The notes below the pieces were generated by a model. That model searched no databases and was not told where the DNA came from. It saw only the letters and a program-made list of their open reading frames with translations. DNA of 45,393 bases from JALOBO01 sp023228225 (GTDB lineage: Bacteria; Bacillota; Clostridia; Christensenellales; UBA1242): assembly GCA_041663585.1 (NCBI GenBank), contig JBAYMN010000006.1, positions 1 to 45,393 of the forward strand. Reading direction: 5' to 3'. Of the stretch, positions 1-6,631 are shown in pieces (within the stretch, counting starts at the first letter, position 1; each line of letters opens with the position of its first letter). The position numbers were made by a program, and so were the translations under genes.

Positions 1-258
1 TAAAAACAAAATGAAAAACAAATCAAGTAACACAATAAAACATCATACAAAAAGACATAATACTATATAATATAAAATTGTTCCGTTAGAAATCCGTTAG
101 AAAATGACAAATTTGAGTATAAAATTTAAACAAATTTATAACAAAATTCATTAAAAAATTAACTTAAATTTATCAAATATATTAGAATATGTAAACATTA
201 ATAAATACCTATAAAATGCTTTATCTAGGGACTTGTAAGGGTGTGAAAAAATATGAAA
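1..258. other. AT-rich stretch, no gene seen
   Basis: I see no open reading frame with a ribosome binding site, no tRNA and no strong hairpin here. The sequence is very AT-rich. It lies downstream of the leftward tRNA cluster, so it is probably intergenic. Confidence 0.6.
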
Positions 259-283
259 AACCATTCACTATAAGTGAGTGGTT
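259..283. repeat. Hairpin, 11-bp arms
   Basis: Arms AACCATTCACT (259-269) and AGTGAGTGGTT (273-283) pair with one G-T wobble around a 3-nt loop. No long T-run follows on either strand, so it may be a processing hairpin or part of the palindrome cluster behind tRNA-Leu rather than a terminator. Confidence 0.5.
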
Positions 284-289
284 TAATAC

Positions 290-449
290 TGGTGCCGAGG
301 GGTTGGAGCGTAAAGAAAACAGTTTAGTAAACTGTTTTTAGCGAACAACGGGTTTTGCAGGGCAAAACCCCGATGAATAAATTGCAATAAGTTAGTTAAA
401 TAGAAAGGTAATAATAAATTGCAATTTATGAATGCCGGCCAAGGCACCA
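290..449. repeat. Palindrome-rich segment bounded by copies of the tRNA-Leu 3' end
   Basis: The left edge TGGTGCCGAGGG (290-301) is identical to the last 12 bases of tRNA-Leu as read on the plus strand (486-497). The right edge carries GGCACCA (443-449), the inverse of TGGTGCC. Between them are a perfect hairpin AAAACAGTTTA/TAAACTGTTTT (about 317-339) and a second, GGGTTTTGC/GCAAAACCC (about 350-370). Seen: inverted edges and internal palindromes. Inference: a small non-coding mobile or palindromic element, or a duplicated attachment site derived from the tRNA 3' end. No gene is visible inside. Confidence 0.45.
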
Positions 450-492
450 AATAAAAAAAACACCAAATAAGGTGTTTTTTTTATTTGGTGCC
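443..492 (-). terminator. Perfect 22-bp inverted repeat, tRNA-cluster terminator
   Basis: Positions 443-464 are the exact reverse complement of 471-492, around the 6-nt loop AAATAA. Each arm contains eight consecutive A or T next to CACC/GGTG, so a transcript in either direction would form an intrinsic terminator (inner stem ACACC/GGTGT followed by T8). The right arm runs into the tRNA-Leu 3' end (486-492), so the left arm is an inverted copy of that end plus its flank. It probably ends the leftward tRNA transcript. Confidence 0.75.
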
Positions 493-572
493 GAGGGCCG
501 GACTCGAACCGGCATGGAGTTGCCCCCGAGGGATTTTAAGTCCCTTGCGTCTACCATTTCGCCACTTCGGCA
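486..572 (-). tRNA. tRNA-Leu (anticodon TAA)
   Basis: On the minus strand the gene starts TGCCGAAGTGGCG and ends GGCACCA, with CCA encoded. The anticodon stem-loop GGGACTTAAAATCCC exposes TAA. The long variable arm and 87-nt length fit a class II leucine tRNA. The T-loop GGTTCGAGTCC is standard. It is the last gene of a three-tRNA leftward cluster. Confidence 0.93.
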
Positions 573-589
573 TATTATCTTAAAAAAAT

Positions 590-663
590 TGGAGGTACCA
601 CCCAGATTTGAACTGGGGATCAGAGTTTTGCAGACTCTTGCCTTACCGCTTGGCTATGGTACC
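590..663 (-). tRNA. tRNA-Cys (anticodon GCA)
   Basis: On the minus strand it starts GGTACCATAGCCAAG and ends GGTACCTCCA, with CCA encoded. The anticodon loop CTGCAAA gives GCA. The T-arm is GGTTCAAATCTGGG-like (read CAGTTCAAATCTG), and the length is 74 nt. It lies 17 nt from tRNA-Leu and 3 nt from tRNA-Gly, consistent with one precursor. Confidence 0.93.
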
Positions 664-666
664 GTT

Positions 667-742
667 TGGAGCGGAAGACGAGATTCGAACCCGCGACAAC
701 TGCCTTGGCAAGGCAGTGCTCTACCAACTGAGCTACTCCCGC
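667..742 (-). tRNA. tRNA-Gly (anticodon GCC)
   Basis: On the minus strand it starts GCGGGAGTAGCTCAG and ends CTTCCGCTCCA, with CCA encoded. The anticodon stem-loop CTGCCTTGCCAAGGCAG exposes GCC. The acceptor stem GCGGGAG/CTTCCGC pairs with one G-T. Length is 76 nt. First gene of the leftward tRNA operon; no clear promoter recognised upstream. Confidence 0.94.
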
Positions 743-1150
743 ATATTTTTGCTTGCAATTTGACGCATTACTGCGTTTCTGCTTTGCGTTCAGACCAGTC
801 ATTTATTATTTATAAACTCCTGTCCTGCACGCTTCGCGAGCCTTGTACTGCATTCAAATTACAGCAAAAATACTGTTAATTTGAATTGGCAATTTTAGAA
901 AGCAATTTTTCTGCTGTCATATTGTCCTATTTAAAATAAATTAATTGCATTTTTATAACTTTGCTAGCTTTATTCCTTCTAAATAAGATTTGTTGCTCCA
1001 TATTAATTTTTTACTGTGCTGTGTCATATGTATTGCATTAAATATTATATGTAATACTAAATTTAAATGCAAACCGTGAACGCTATTAATATATCAAATT
1101 TACTGAAAAAAAGCAAGGGTTTTTGTAAATTTAAATAAATATTTATGTCA
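743..1150. other. Intergenic, leader side of the tRNA cluster
   Basis: No credible gene is visible. The only notable structure is an imperfect hairpin CAAATTACAG/CTGTTAATTTG at about 855-882. The promoter of the leftward tRNA operon should lie here, but I cannot pick one box pair with confidence. Confidence 0.5.
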
Positions 1151-1151
1151 A

Positions 1152-1194
1152 TAAAAAAATGCAGCGATGTTATAAAATTTCGCTTGCATTTTTT
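1152..1194 (-). terminator. Terminator of the small leftward gene
   Basis: Arms TGCAGCGA and TCGCTTGCA pair imperfectly (one bulge), flanked by A7 on the left and T6 on the right. On the minus strand the stem is followed by a T-run, about 25 nt after the stop codon of the 51-residue gene. It could act in both directions. Confidence 0.65.
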
Positions 1195-1216
1195 AAATTA
1201 CATTAATTGTAATATT

Positions 1217-1372
1217 TTAACGACAGTTTGATGTGTTTTTATTGCTGGTGTTTTTGTTGGTTGAATTATAATCGTTGTTGGTGCTATTTGCATTATTTGT
1301 TTTATTGGTGCTTTCGTTTTTTGCGGTTTCGGCCTGTTTGTTTTGATAATTGTTTGTTTTGTTGTGTGACAT
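1217..1372 (-). CDS. Small Asn/Thr/Lys-rich hydrophilic protein, possible minor spore protein
   Basis: A 51-residue open reading frame, too short for usual length cut-offs. It begins MSHNKTNNYQNKQAE and ends NTSNKNTSNCR. About a third of its residues are Asn, with many Thr, Lys and Ser and almost no hydrophobic residue, so it is probably disordered. Support for reality: GGAGG lies 10 nt before the ATG, an intrinsic terminator sits about 25 nt after the stop, and a plausible promoter is upstream. The composition recalls small Asn/Gln-rich spore proteins (gamma-type SASP and similar minor coat or core proteins). That is only compositional, since I recognise no conserved family motif. The opposite-strand Cys/Phe/Trp-rich frame over the same bases is its shadow. 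Confidence 0.6.
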   Translation of the reverse strand: MSHNKTNNYQNKQAETAKNESTNKTNNANSTNNDYNSTNKNTSNKNTSNCR

Positions 1373-1433
1373 TAAAATTTTACCTCCATTATCAAGGTTT
1401 CACCTTGTTATGTATTTAGTATTACCAGAATTT

Positions 1434-1464
1434 TATATATGATACAAAAAAATCAAAATTTTCA
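1434..1464 (-). promoter_or_regulatory. Possible forespore-type promoter for the small Asn-rich gene
   Basis: On the minus strand TGAAAA (1459-1464) is 17 nt from CATATATA (1434-1441). The known SigF/SigG consensus has a TGnATA-like -35 and a CATAnTA-like -10, so the match is fair but not strong. It sits about 60 nt upstream of the start codon. No good SigA box pair was seen. Inference only. Confidence 0.3.
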
Positions 1465-1562
1465 TCTATTTATATTAAAACTTTATTAGATTTTACAAAA
1501 AAATAAATAATTTTATATGAGTAATAATATTTTAATTACATACAATATTTGCGAGGTGAATT

Positions 1563-2330
1563 ATGTGGGAATTGACTATTGAGGCAGAATCGGGCGATAC
1601 AGAATGCTTAGAATTTTTACAACACAAACTGACAGCACATTTTAAAGATATTAACGGAGTGTTTGCTCATTACGCAGAAGCCGATAAATATTACATATTA
1701 CTTGCGTGCAAACGAGAATATAAAGTAAGTACGAAAAAATTAGTAGATAGTACGATTGCTGATTTTTTAATAAATTTTTATAAACGTACCTATTTTATAA
1801 AAAATCTAACTTTACCAATACCAAATGAAATCGATATGCAGGCTTTTATTAAAGCATTAACAACATTTGACAGCACCGCCGATAAAGACTTTATATTGTC
1901 CAAATTAAAGTACAAAAACAAATTAATTATTAAGTCATTTTACGAATTTAGGCTTTACGAGTTAAAAACTAGGTGGGACGAACTTTGCGGACTTGCTAAC
2001 AGCAATTCTTATTACTTATTAAACAAAGACACATTTAATGAATTATTACGCTTTTTAATTAGTAATTTAGAAAGTAAGTATGGGGAAGTGCATATTTTGT
2101 ACGATGAGCAGGGATATACAATATGCGATTACTATTTAAAACAATTAAAAAATGATTTTGCAGAGCCAACAAGCGGACAAAATGATATACTATTACTGAC
2201 TGCCTTAATTGAAATTGCACCGCAAAAAATAGTACTGCACTGTGATGTTAATCAAAATATTCAAATTTTAAAGGAAATTTATAACATATTTGAAGGTAGA
2301 GTGCAACTTGCAGAAAATAGAATTTTTTAA
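1563..2330 (+). CDS. ytxC: YtxC-like sporulation protein
   Basis: 255 residues, soluble, with no signal peptide or membrane segment. The N-terminal half is a mixed alpha/beta domain. The C-terminal half contains the pattern seen in the YtxC family (lengthy acidic helices, then LLLTALIEIAPQKIVLHCD near residues 208-226). YtxC of Bacillus subtilis (about 280 residues) is annotated as a putative sporulation protein and is encoded directly upstream of thrS, as here, so the assignment rests on both similarity and synteny. The start ATG is preceded by GAGGTGA. Its biochemical role is unknown. Overall divergence is high, so the family call is moderate. Confidence 0.6.
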   Translation: MWELTIEAESGDTECLEFLQHKLTAHFKDINGVFAHYAEADKYYILLACKREYKVSTKKLVDSTIADFLINFYKRTYFIKNLTLPIPNEIDMQAFIKALTTFDSTADKDFILSKLKYKNKLIIKSFYEFRLYELKTRWDELCGLANSNSYYLLNKDTFNELLRFLISNLESKYGEVHILYDEQGYTICDYYLKQLKNDFAEPTSGQNDILLLTALIEIAPQKIVLHCDVNQNIQILKEIYNIFEGRVQLAENRIF

Positions 2331-2354
2331 ATTTTTAAATTTGTGCAAAAGATA

Positions 2355-2383
2355 TTGACAATTAATTTATTTAAGGCTAATAT
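2355..2383 (+). promoter_or_regulatory. SigA-type promoter for the T-box-thrS transcript
   Basis: TTGACA (2355-2360), a 17-nt spacer, then TAATAT (2378-2383). Transcription would start near 2390, just ahead of T-box stem I. Confidence 0.75.
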
Positions 2384-2402
2384 ATATTAATAAATCTTTA
2401 TG

Positions 2403-2599
2403 TGAAAGCAAAAGACAAGTAAATATATTTTGATTGTTTAAGAGAGCGTTATCTGGTGTAATTAACGCACATAAAAATATATTGAAACCACTTTACGCTA
2501 TAAAGATAAGTTTAATGTAAAGTGGCAAAAATATTTGCAATTAAGGTGGAACCGCGGAGAAATCCGTCCTTAAAACTGATGATAGTTTTAGGGTTTTTT
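2403..2599 (+). promoter_or_regulatory. T-box riboswitch (threonine), tRNA-responsive attenuator
   Basis: The leader has the stem I landmarks AGTAA (about 2418) and AGAGAG (about 2440), then GAAACCA at about 2484 in which ACC would be the Thr specifier codon. The invariant T-box AAGGTGGAACCGCGG is at 2543-2557, and its partner side TCCGTCCTT overlaps the terminator. The terminator stem is CCTTAAAACT (2568-2577) with AGTTTTAGGG (2584-2593), followed by T6. Uncharged tRNA-Thr would stabilise the antiterminator and allow thrS expression. The specifier assignment agrees with the gene but was made by eye. Confidence 0.92.
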
Positions 2600-2646
2600 A
2601 TTTTAAAAACCTCAATTCGTGAGATGTTTTAAAGGAGAAGAATGAA

Positions 2647-4386
2647 ATGAGTATTAAAAAAGAAATAAATTTAAAATTAGAAATTAGCAGGCACTCAATG
2701 GCACACGTGCTTGCAAAAGCGATTATGAGTTTGTATCCTGATACAAAACTTACAATTGGACCGGCGGTAGATGATGGTTTTTACTACGATTTAGATTTAA
2801 ACCATGTAATTGTACCCGAAGATTTTGTTGCAATAGAAAAAACAATGTCTGCTATAATAAATAAGAGCGAAGCATTTAAAAGAAATGAATTGTCAAGAAA
2901 TGATGCTTTAAAATTATTTGAAGATAATCCGTACAAGATGGAACTAATTAGCGATTTACCTGAAAATGAAGTCATATCGGTTTACTATCTTGGCGATGAT
3001 TTTGTAGACCTTTGTCGCGGTCCTCACGTAGAAAATACTTCAAAACTTCAAAATATGGGGTTTAAAGTTAATAGAATTAGTGGTGCGTATTGGCGAGGTA
3101 GCGAAAAAAATAAAATGCTTCAACGTATTTATGTATATGCTTTTGCAAGTAAAAAAGAATTAAGTGATTATGTACTTATGCTTGAAGAAGCAAAAAAACG
3201 TGATCACCGCAAACTTGGTAAAGAATTAGGATTGTTTTTCATATCAGATTATGGGCCGGGTATGCCGACATATATGCCAAATGGTATGATTATTAAAAAT
3301 GAACTTGTTAAATACTGGCGTGAAATGCATAAGTTGGCAGGCTATGAAGAAATTGAAACTCCGATTGCGTTAAATAAAGAATTATGGCTTACTTCTGGCC
3401 ATTGGGATCACTACAAAAATAATATGTATATGTTTAATGTTGAAGGCGAAGAGTTTGCAATAAAGCCTATGAACTGTCCGGGTGGAATGCTTTATTATAA
3501 AGAAAGTATTCATTCTTATAAGGATTTACCGTTAAGGGTAGGCGAATTGGGTAAAGTGCATAGACACGAAGCGAGTGGCACGCTACACGGTTTATTTCGC
3601 GTAAGAGCGTTTACGCAAGATGATGCACACATTTTTATGTTGCCAGCGCAAGTAGAACAAGAAGTAAAAGGCGTTCTTGACTTAGTTGACAAAATGTATG
3701 ACACATTTGGGCTTTCGTATCATCTTGAACTTTCTACTATGCCGGAAAATCATATTGGCGATATAAAAGATTGGGAATTTGCTGAAAATGAACTTAAAAA
3801 TGCATTAATTAATATTGGTAAAGAGTTTGTTATAAATGAGGGCGATGGCGCTTTTTATGGACCTAAAATTGATATTCACATTAAAGATGCAATCGGTAGA
3901 ACTTGGCAATGCGGGACTATTCAATTAGATATGCAAATGCCAAAACGCTTTGGACTTGAATATATAGATGTAGATGGTTCCAAAAAAGAACCATTAATGA
4001 TTCACCGCGTAATTTATGGTTCTATTGATCGCTTTATTGGCATTATTATAGAAAATTATGCGGGTGCATTCCCTGTATGGCTTTCTCCGGTGCAAGCAAA
4101 AGTGCTTAGCATTACCGAACGCAATGCTACTTATGCAAATGAAATAAAAGCAAAACTTGATGAACAGGGCATTCGCGCATTAAGTGATAATCGCAGTGAA
4201 AAACTTGGTTATAAAGTACGCGAAGCGCAAATAAAAAAAGTACCTTATATGATTGTTGTGGGTGATAAAGAACAAGATGAACATACTATTAGTTTAAGAA
4301 CTCGCGGGCAAGAAGGTCTTATAAACATGTCACTTGATGAGTTTATAACAAAAATAAAAGAGCAAATACAATCTAGAAAAGACTAA
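2647..4386 (+). CDS. thrS: Threonyl-tRNA synthetase lacking the N-terminal TGS domain
   Basis: Charges tRNA-Thr with threonine in the cytoplasm. At 579 residues it is about 60 shorter than the usual 640: it begins directly at the editing domain (HSMAHVLAK with H16 and H20; CRGPH with C123 and H127), so the TGS domain is absent. The class II core follows, with the zinc ligand C277 in KPMNCPGG, motif 2 around KVHRHEASG, motif 3 around MIHRVIYGSIDRF, and then the anticodon-binding domain ending near SRKD. All catalytic signatures are intact. AAAGGAGAAG lies just before the ATG at 2647. An earlier ATG at 2642 is closed at once by TGA. Expression is controlled by the T-box upstream. Confidence 0.97.
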   Translation: MSIKKEINLKLEISRHSMAHVLAKAIMSLYPDTKLTIGPAVDDGFYYDLDLNHVIVPEDFVAIEKTMSAIINKSEAFKRNELSRNDALKLFEDNPYKMELISDLPENEVISVYYLGDDFVDLCRGPHVENTSKLQNMGFKVNRISGAYWRGSEKNKMLQRIYVYAFASKKELSDYVLMLEEAKKRDHRKLGKELGLFFISDYGPGMPTYMPNGMIIKNELVKYWREMHKLAGYEEIETPIALNKELWLTSGHWDHYKNNMYMFNVEGEEFAIKPMNCPGGMLYYKESIHSYKDLPLRVGELGKVHRHEASGTLHGLFRVRAFTQDDAHIFMLPAQVEQEVKGVLDLVDKMYDTFGLSYHLELSTMPENHIGDIKDWEFAENELKNALINIGKEFVINEGDGAFYGPKIDIHIKDAIGRTWQCGTIQLDMQMPKRFGLEYIDVDGSKKEPLMIHRVIYGSIDRFIGIIIENYAGAFPVWLSPVQAKVLSITERNATYANEIKAKLDEQGIRALSDNRSEKLGYKVREAQIKKVPYMIVVGDKEQDEHTISLRTRGQEGLINMSLDEFITKIKEQIQSRKD

Positions 4387-4393
4387 ATTTTAA

Positions 4394-4420
4394 TATCCCT
4401 TGCCAATTTGGCAAGGGATA
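4394..4420. repeat. Hairpin after thrS
   Basis: Perfect 11-bp arms TATCCCTTGCC and GGCAAGGGATA around AATTT. There is no T-run after it, so it may protect or process the 3' end rather than terminate by itself. Confidence 0.6.
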
Positions 4421-4495
4421 GTTGTAGGAGTGAACGACTCTCAATTTTACATTTTATATTTCACATTCTACATTCAATAAATTTTATTAAATCTA

Positions 4496-4524
4496 TTGAC
4501 ATAATATTATTTATGTGATATTAT
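4496..4524 (+). promoter_or_regulatory. SigA promoter of infC-rpmI-rplT
   Basis: TTGACA (4496-4501), 17-nt spacer, TATTAT (4519-4524). It drives a leader of about 195 nt before infC. Confidence 0.85.
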
Positions 4525-4529
4525 CCTTA

Positions 4530-4684
4530 ATGTAAAGAAGAAGTATCCGCTTCTCACCTGTCGTAAAATATTATGATATGGTAATTGTTATGAATACAGC
4601 GATTAATTTAAAAAATGTAAATTGGTAACTTTTTTAAATTATGCTATGATTTATATGTGCGGGTGCTTTAAGCCCGCATTTTTT
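4530..4684 (+). promoter_or_regulatory. infC leader with attenuator, probable L20-type autoregulatory leader
   Basis: The leader carries AGTATCCGCTTCTCACCTG (about 4542-4560), a sequence typical of infC leaders in Bacillota. It ends in an intrinsic terminator: TGCGGG (4658-4663) with CCCGCA (4673-4678) and T6. In known L20 leaders, ribosomal protein L20 (encoded third in this operon) binds the leader and promotes termination. I assign the class from position and sequence, without a covariance search. Confidence 0.65.
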
Positions 4685-4727
4685 AATTTTTATATCGGGC
4701 ATCAAAAATTCAAGGAGGATTAAAAGT

Positions 4728-5237
4728 ATTTTTAAGGAATTATTGATTAACAACCAAATTCGCGAACGAGAAGTAAGAGTAATTGATGAAAACGGTACTC
4801 AACTCGGCATTATCAGCCTTGTTGAAGCCAATAAAATTGCCGACCAAAAAAACCTTGACCTTGTAAACATTTCTCCAAATGTCGTTCCACCTGTATGCAA
4901 AATAATGGATTACAGTAAATATCGCTTTGAACAAATTAAAAAAGAAAAAGAGGCACGCAAAAACCAAAAAACTGTTGCTTTAAAAGAAATGCAACTCTCT
5001 ATGGTAATTAGTGAGCATGATATGTGTTATAAAGCAAAAAATGTAATTAGATTTTTGACTGATGGAGACAAGGTAAAAGTTGTTCTGAGAATGAGGGGGC
5101 GCCAGCAAGCCTACGCTGACCAAGGTATTGAAAAAATTAATAAGTTTTTCTCTATGATAGCCGATCATGGCATAGCCGAAAAACCAGCAGTAGTAGTAGG
5201 TCAATACATTATTATGATTGTAGTACCCAAAAAATAA
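4728..5237 (+). CDS. infC: Translation initiation factor IF-3, AUU start
   Basis: Binds the 30S subunit and polices start-codon and initiator-tRNA selection. The protein reads FKELLINNQIREREVRVI at its N-terminus and keeps the IF3 landmarks PPVCKIMDY, KYRFEQIKKEKEARKNQK and VKVVLRMRGR. The conventional first start would be TTG at 4743, but that cuts off the conserved KELLINNQ segment. ATT at 4728 is in frame, 9 nt after AAGGAGG (4712-4718), and gives a 169-residue protein of normal family length. IF3 genes are known to use AUU starts so that IF3 represses its own translation, so I choose ATT. First gene of infC-rpmI-rplT. Confidence 0.93.
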   Translation: MFKELLINNQIREREVRVIDENGTQLGIISLVEANKIADQKNLDLVNISPNVVPPVCKIMDYSKYRFEQIKKEKEARKNQKTVALKEMQLSMVISEHDMCYKAKNVIRFLTDGDKVKVVLRMRGRQQAYADQGIEKINKFFSMIADHGIAEKPAVVVGQYIIMIVVPKK

Positions 5238-5250
5238 AAGGAGAACAAAA

Positions 5251-5445
5251 ATGCCTAAGCAAAAAACAAACAAAAGCGCAGCAAAGCGTTTTAAAGTTAG
5301 AGGTTCTGGCTCTATTAAACGTGCACAACAAAACAGAAGACATATTTTAACAAAAAAAGCTACTAAACGTAAGCGCCAATTAAGGCGTCCGGCAACAGTT
5401 AGCAAGTCACAAGATAAAATAATTAGACAAATGATTCAAGGTTAG
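5251..5445 (+). CDS. rpmI: 50S ribosomal protein L35
   Basis: 64 residues, strongly basic, starting MPKQKTNKSAAKRFKVRGSG, which is the classic L35 N-terminus, and containing RRHILTKKATKRKRQLRR. AAGGAG lies before the ATG. It is 13 nt after infC and 12 nt before rplT, so it is co-transcribed. Normal length and no anomaly. Confidence 0.97.
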   Translation: MPKQKTNKSAAKRFKVRGSGSIKRAQQNRRHILTKKATKRKRQLRRPATVSKSQDKIIRQMIQG

Positions 5446-5457
5446 GAGATGTGAAAT

Positions 5458-5814
5458 ATGAGAATTAAAAGAGGAGTAAACTCCAATAAAAAACGCAAAA
5501 AGATTTTAAAAGCAGCAAAAGGTTATTGGGGCAGTAGAAGCAAACTATACCGTGTTGCCAAAGGTACCCTGATTCATGCAGGTGGTCAAGCATATGTTGG
5601 TAGAAAAAACAAAAAACGCGATTATAGAAGACTTTGGATTGTTAGAATTAATGCGGCAGCAAGGTTGAATGGTTTATCATATAGTAAATTTATGTGTGGT
5701 CTTAAATCGGCTAATATAGAACTTAACCGCAAGGTACTCGCTGAATTAGCAGTTAATGATACAGTAGCATTTAACAATCTTGCCGATATAGCAAAAAAGA
5801 ATATTGCAAAATAA
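5458..5814 (+). CDS. rplT: 50S ribosomal protein L20
   Basis: 118 residues, basic. It begins MRIKRGVNSNKKRKKILKAA and carries AKGYWGSRSKLYR and RRLWIVRINAAARLNGLSYS, all L20 signatures. It assembles early with 23S rRNA, and in Bacillota it also represses its own operon through the infC leader. Preceded by GGAGATG. Directly followed by a terminator hairpin at 5822-5845. Confidence 0.97.
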   Translation: MRIKRGVNSNKKRKKILKAAKGYWGSRSKLYRVAKGTLIHAGGQAYVGRKNKKRDYRRLWIVRINAAARLNGLSYSKFMCGLKSANIELNRKVLAELAVNDTVAFNNLADIAKKNIAK

Positions 5815-5821
5815 AACAAAT

Positions 5822-5845
5822 TGCCTGCTTATACAGGCATTTTTT
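5822..5845 (+). terminator. Terminator after rplT
   Basis: TGCCTG (5822-5827) and CAGGCA (5834-5839) with a 6-nt loop, then T6. It ends the ribosomal operon and lies 5' of the methyltransferase start codon. Confidence 0.85.
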
Positions 5846-5859
5846 GTGTAGAGGCAAAT

Positions 5860-6630
5860 GTGAATAATATAATAACATCAGTAAGTAATCCTATTATTAT
5901 AGATGCTAAAAAATTATTAGATAAAAAGTACCGCAAGTTATATAATGCGGTGCTTCTTGAAGGTGCAAAATTTATTTTTGATGCCTTTGATTCCAAATTA
6001 CCTATATTAAAAGTATTCGTATTAAGTAACAAATTTGCAGATTATAAAGATTTTATAGAAAAAGCGAATTGTCCATACTATTTAATAGATGAACATTTAG
6101 TAAAATATTTATCAGAATCCGAGTCTCCACAAGGTTTATTTGCGGAATTTGATATTACAAAAAAAATGAGCAGACTCAAACCTCCTGATAGTAATTTTTT
6201 AGTGCTGGACTGTTTACAAGACCCGGGTAATCTCGGAACAATTGTTCGAACAGCAACAGCATGTGATTTTAACACAATTTACCTTATAAACTCTGTTGAC
6301 TTTTTAAGTTCAAAAGTCATAAGAAGTTCGGCTGGTACAATATTTAAAATTAATGTTTATAACATAAGTTACGAAGAACTTTTAACGCTGGTTAAACAGC
6401 ACAAACTAACACTAGTTAGCGCTGATATGAAAGGCGAAAACATATATAGTTTTAGTAAAGAACTGGGAAGATTTGGCATAGTAATAGGTAATGAAGGTAA
6501 CGGAATTTCTCAAACGCTAAAACAAGCATGCAAATACAATGTAAGTTTACCTATGAAAAACAATGTAGAATCGTTAAATGCTGGAGTTTCCGCTTCTGTG
6601 CTTATGTACTTAATGCAGGAGGTAAAATAA
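5860..6630 (+). CDS. SpoU/TrmH-family rRNA 2'-O-methyltransferase
   Basis: 256 residues. The N-terminal part is a substrate-binding domain (residues about 1-95). The C-terminal SPOUT knot fold holds motif 1 (DPGNLGTIVRTATACDF), motif 2 (VIGNEGNGIS) and motif 3 (MKNNVESLNAGVSASVLMY). Members methylate ribose 2'-OH in rRNA using S-adenosylmethionine; the target nucleotide cannot be told. The frame is open from 5821, but those first codons are the rplT terminator. GTG at 5860, after AGAGG, is the likely start. In many Bacillota this gene follows rplT and precedes pheST; here pheST is absent and yebC follows after 1 nt. Confidence 0.88.
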   Translation: MNNIITSVSNPIIIDAKKLLDKKYRKLYNAVLLEGAKFIFDAFDSKLPILKVFVLSNKFADYKDFIEKANCPYYLIDEHLVKYLSESESPQGLFAEFDITKKMSRLKPPDSNFLVLDCLQDPGNLGTIVRTATACDFNTIYLINSVDFLSSKVIRSSAGTIFKINVYNISYEELLTLVKQHKLTLVSADMKGENIYSFSKELGRFGIVIGNEGNGISQTLKQACKYNVSLPMKNNVESLNAGVSASVLMYLMQEVK

Positions 6631-6631
6631 T

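Noticed and set aside
620..802. 60-residue minus-strand frame with AGVAQLVEH-like text
   Set aside because: It runs through tRNA-Gly and tRNA-Cys in the sense direction; this is a recognised tRNA-derived spurious protein.
472..879. 135-residue plus-strand frame across the tRNA cluster
   Set aside because: It is the antisense of three clear tRNA genes; the protein is the well-known artefact type read through tRNA sequence.
1228..1419. 63-residue Cys/Phe/Trp-rich plus-strand frame
   Set aside because: No ribosome binding site and bizarre composition; it is the shadow of the Asn-rich minus-strand gene.
5821..5859. Earlier start for the SpoU-type methyltransferase
   Set aside because: Those codons form the rplT terminator; GTG 5860 with AGAGG is more credible.
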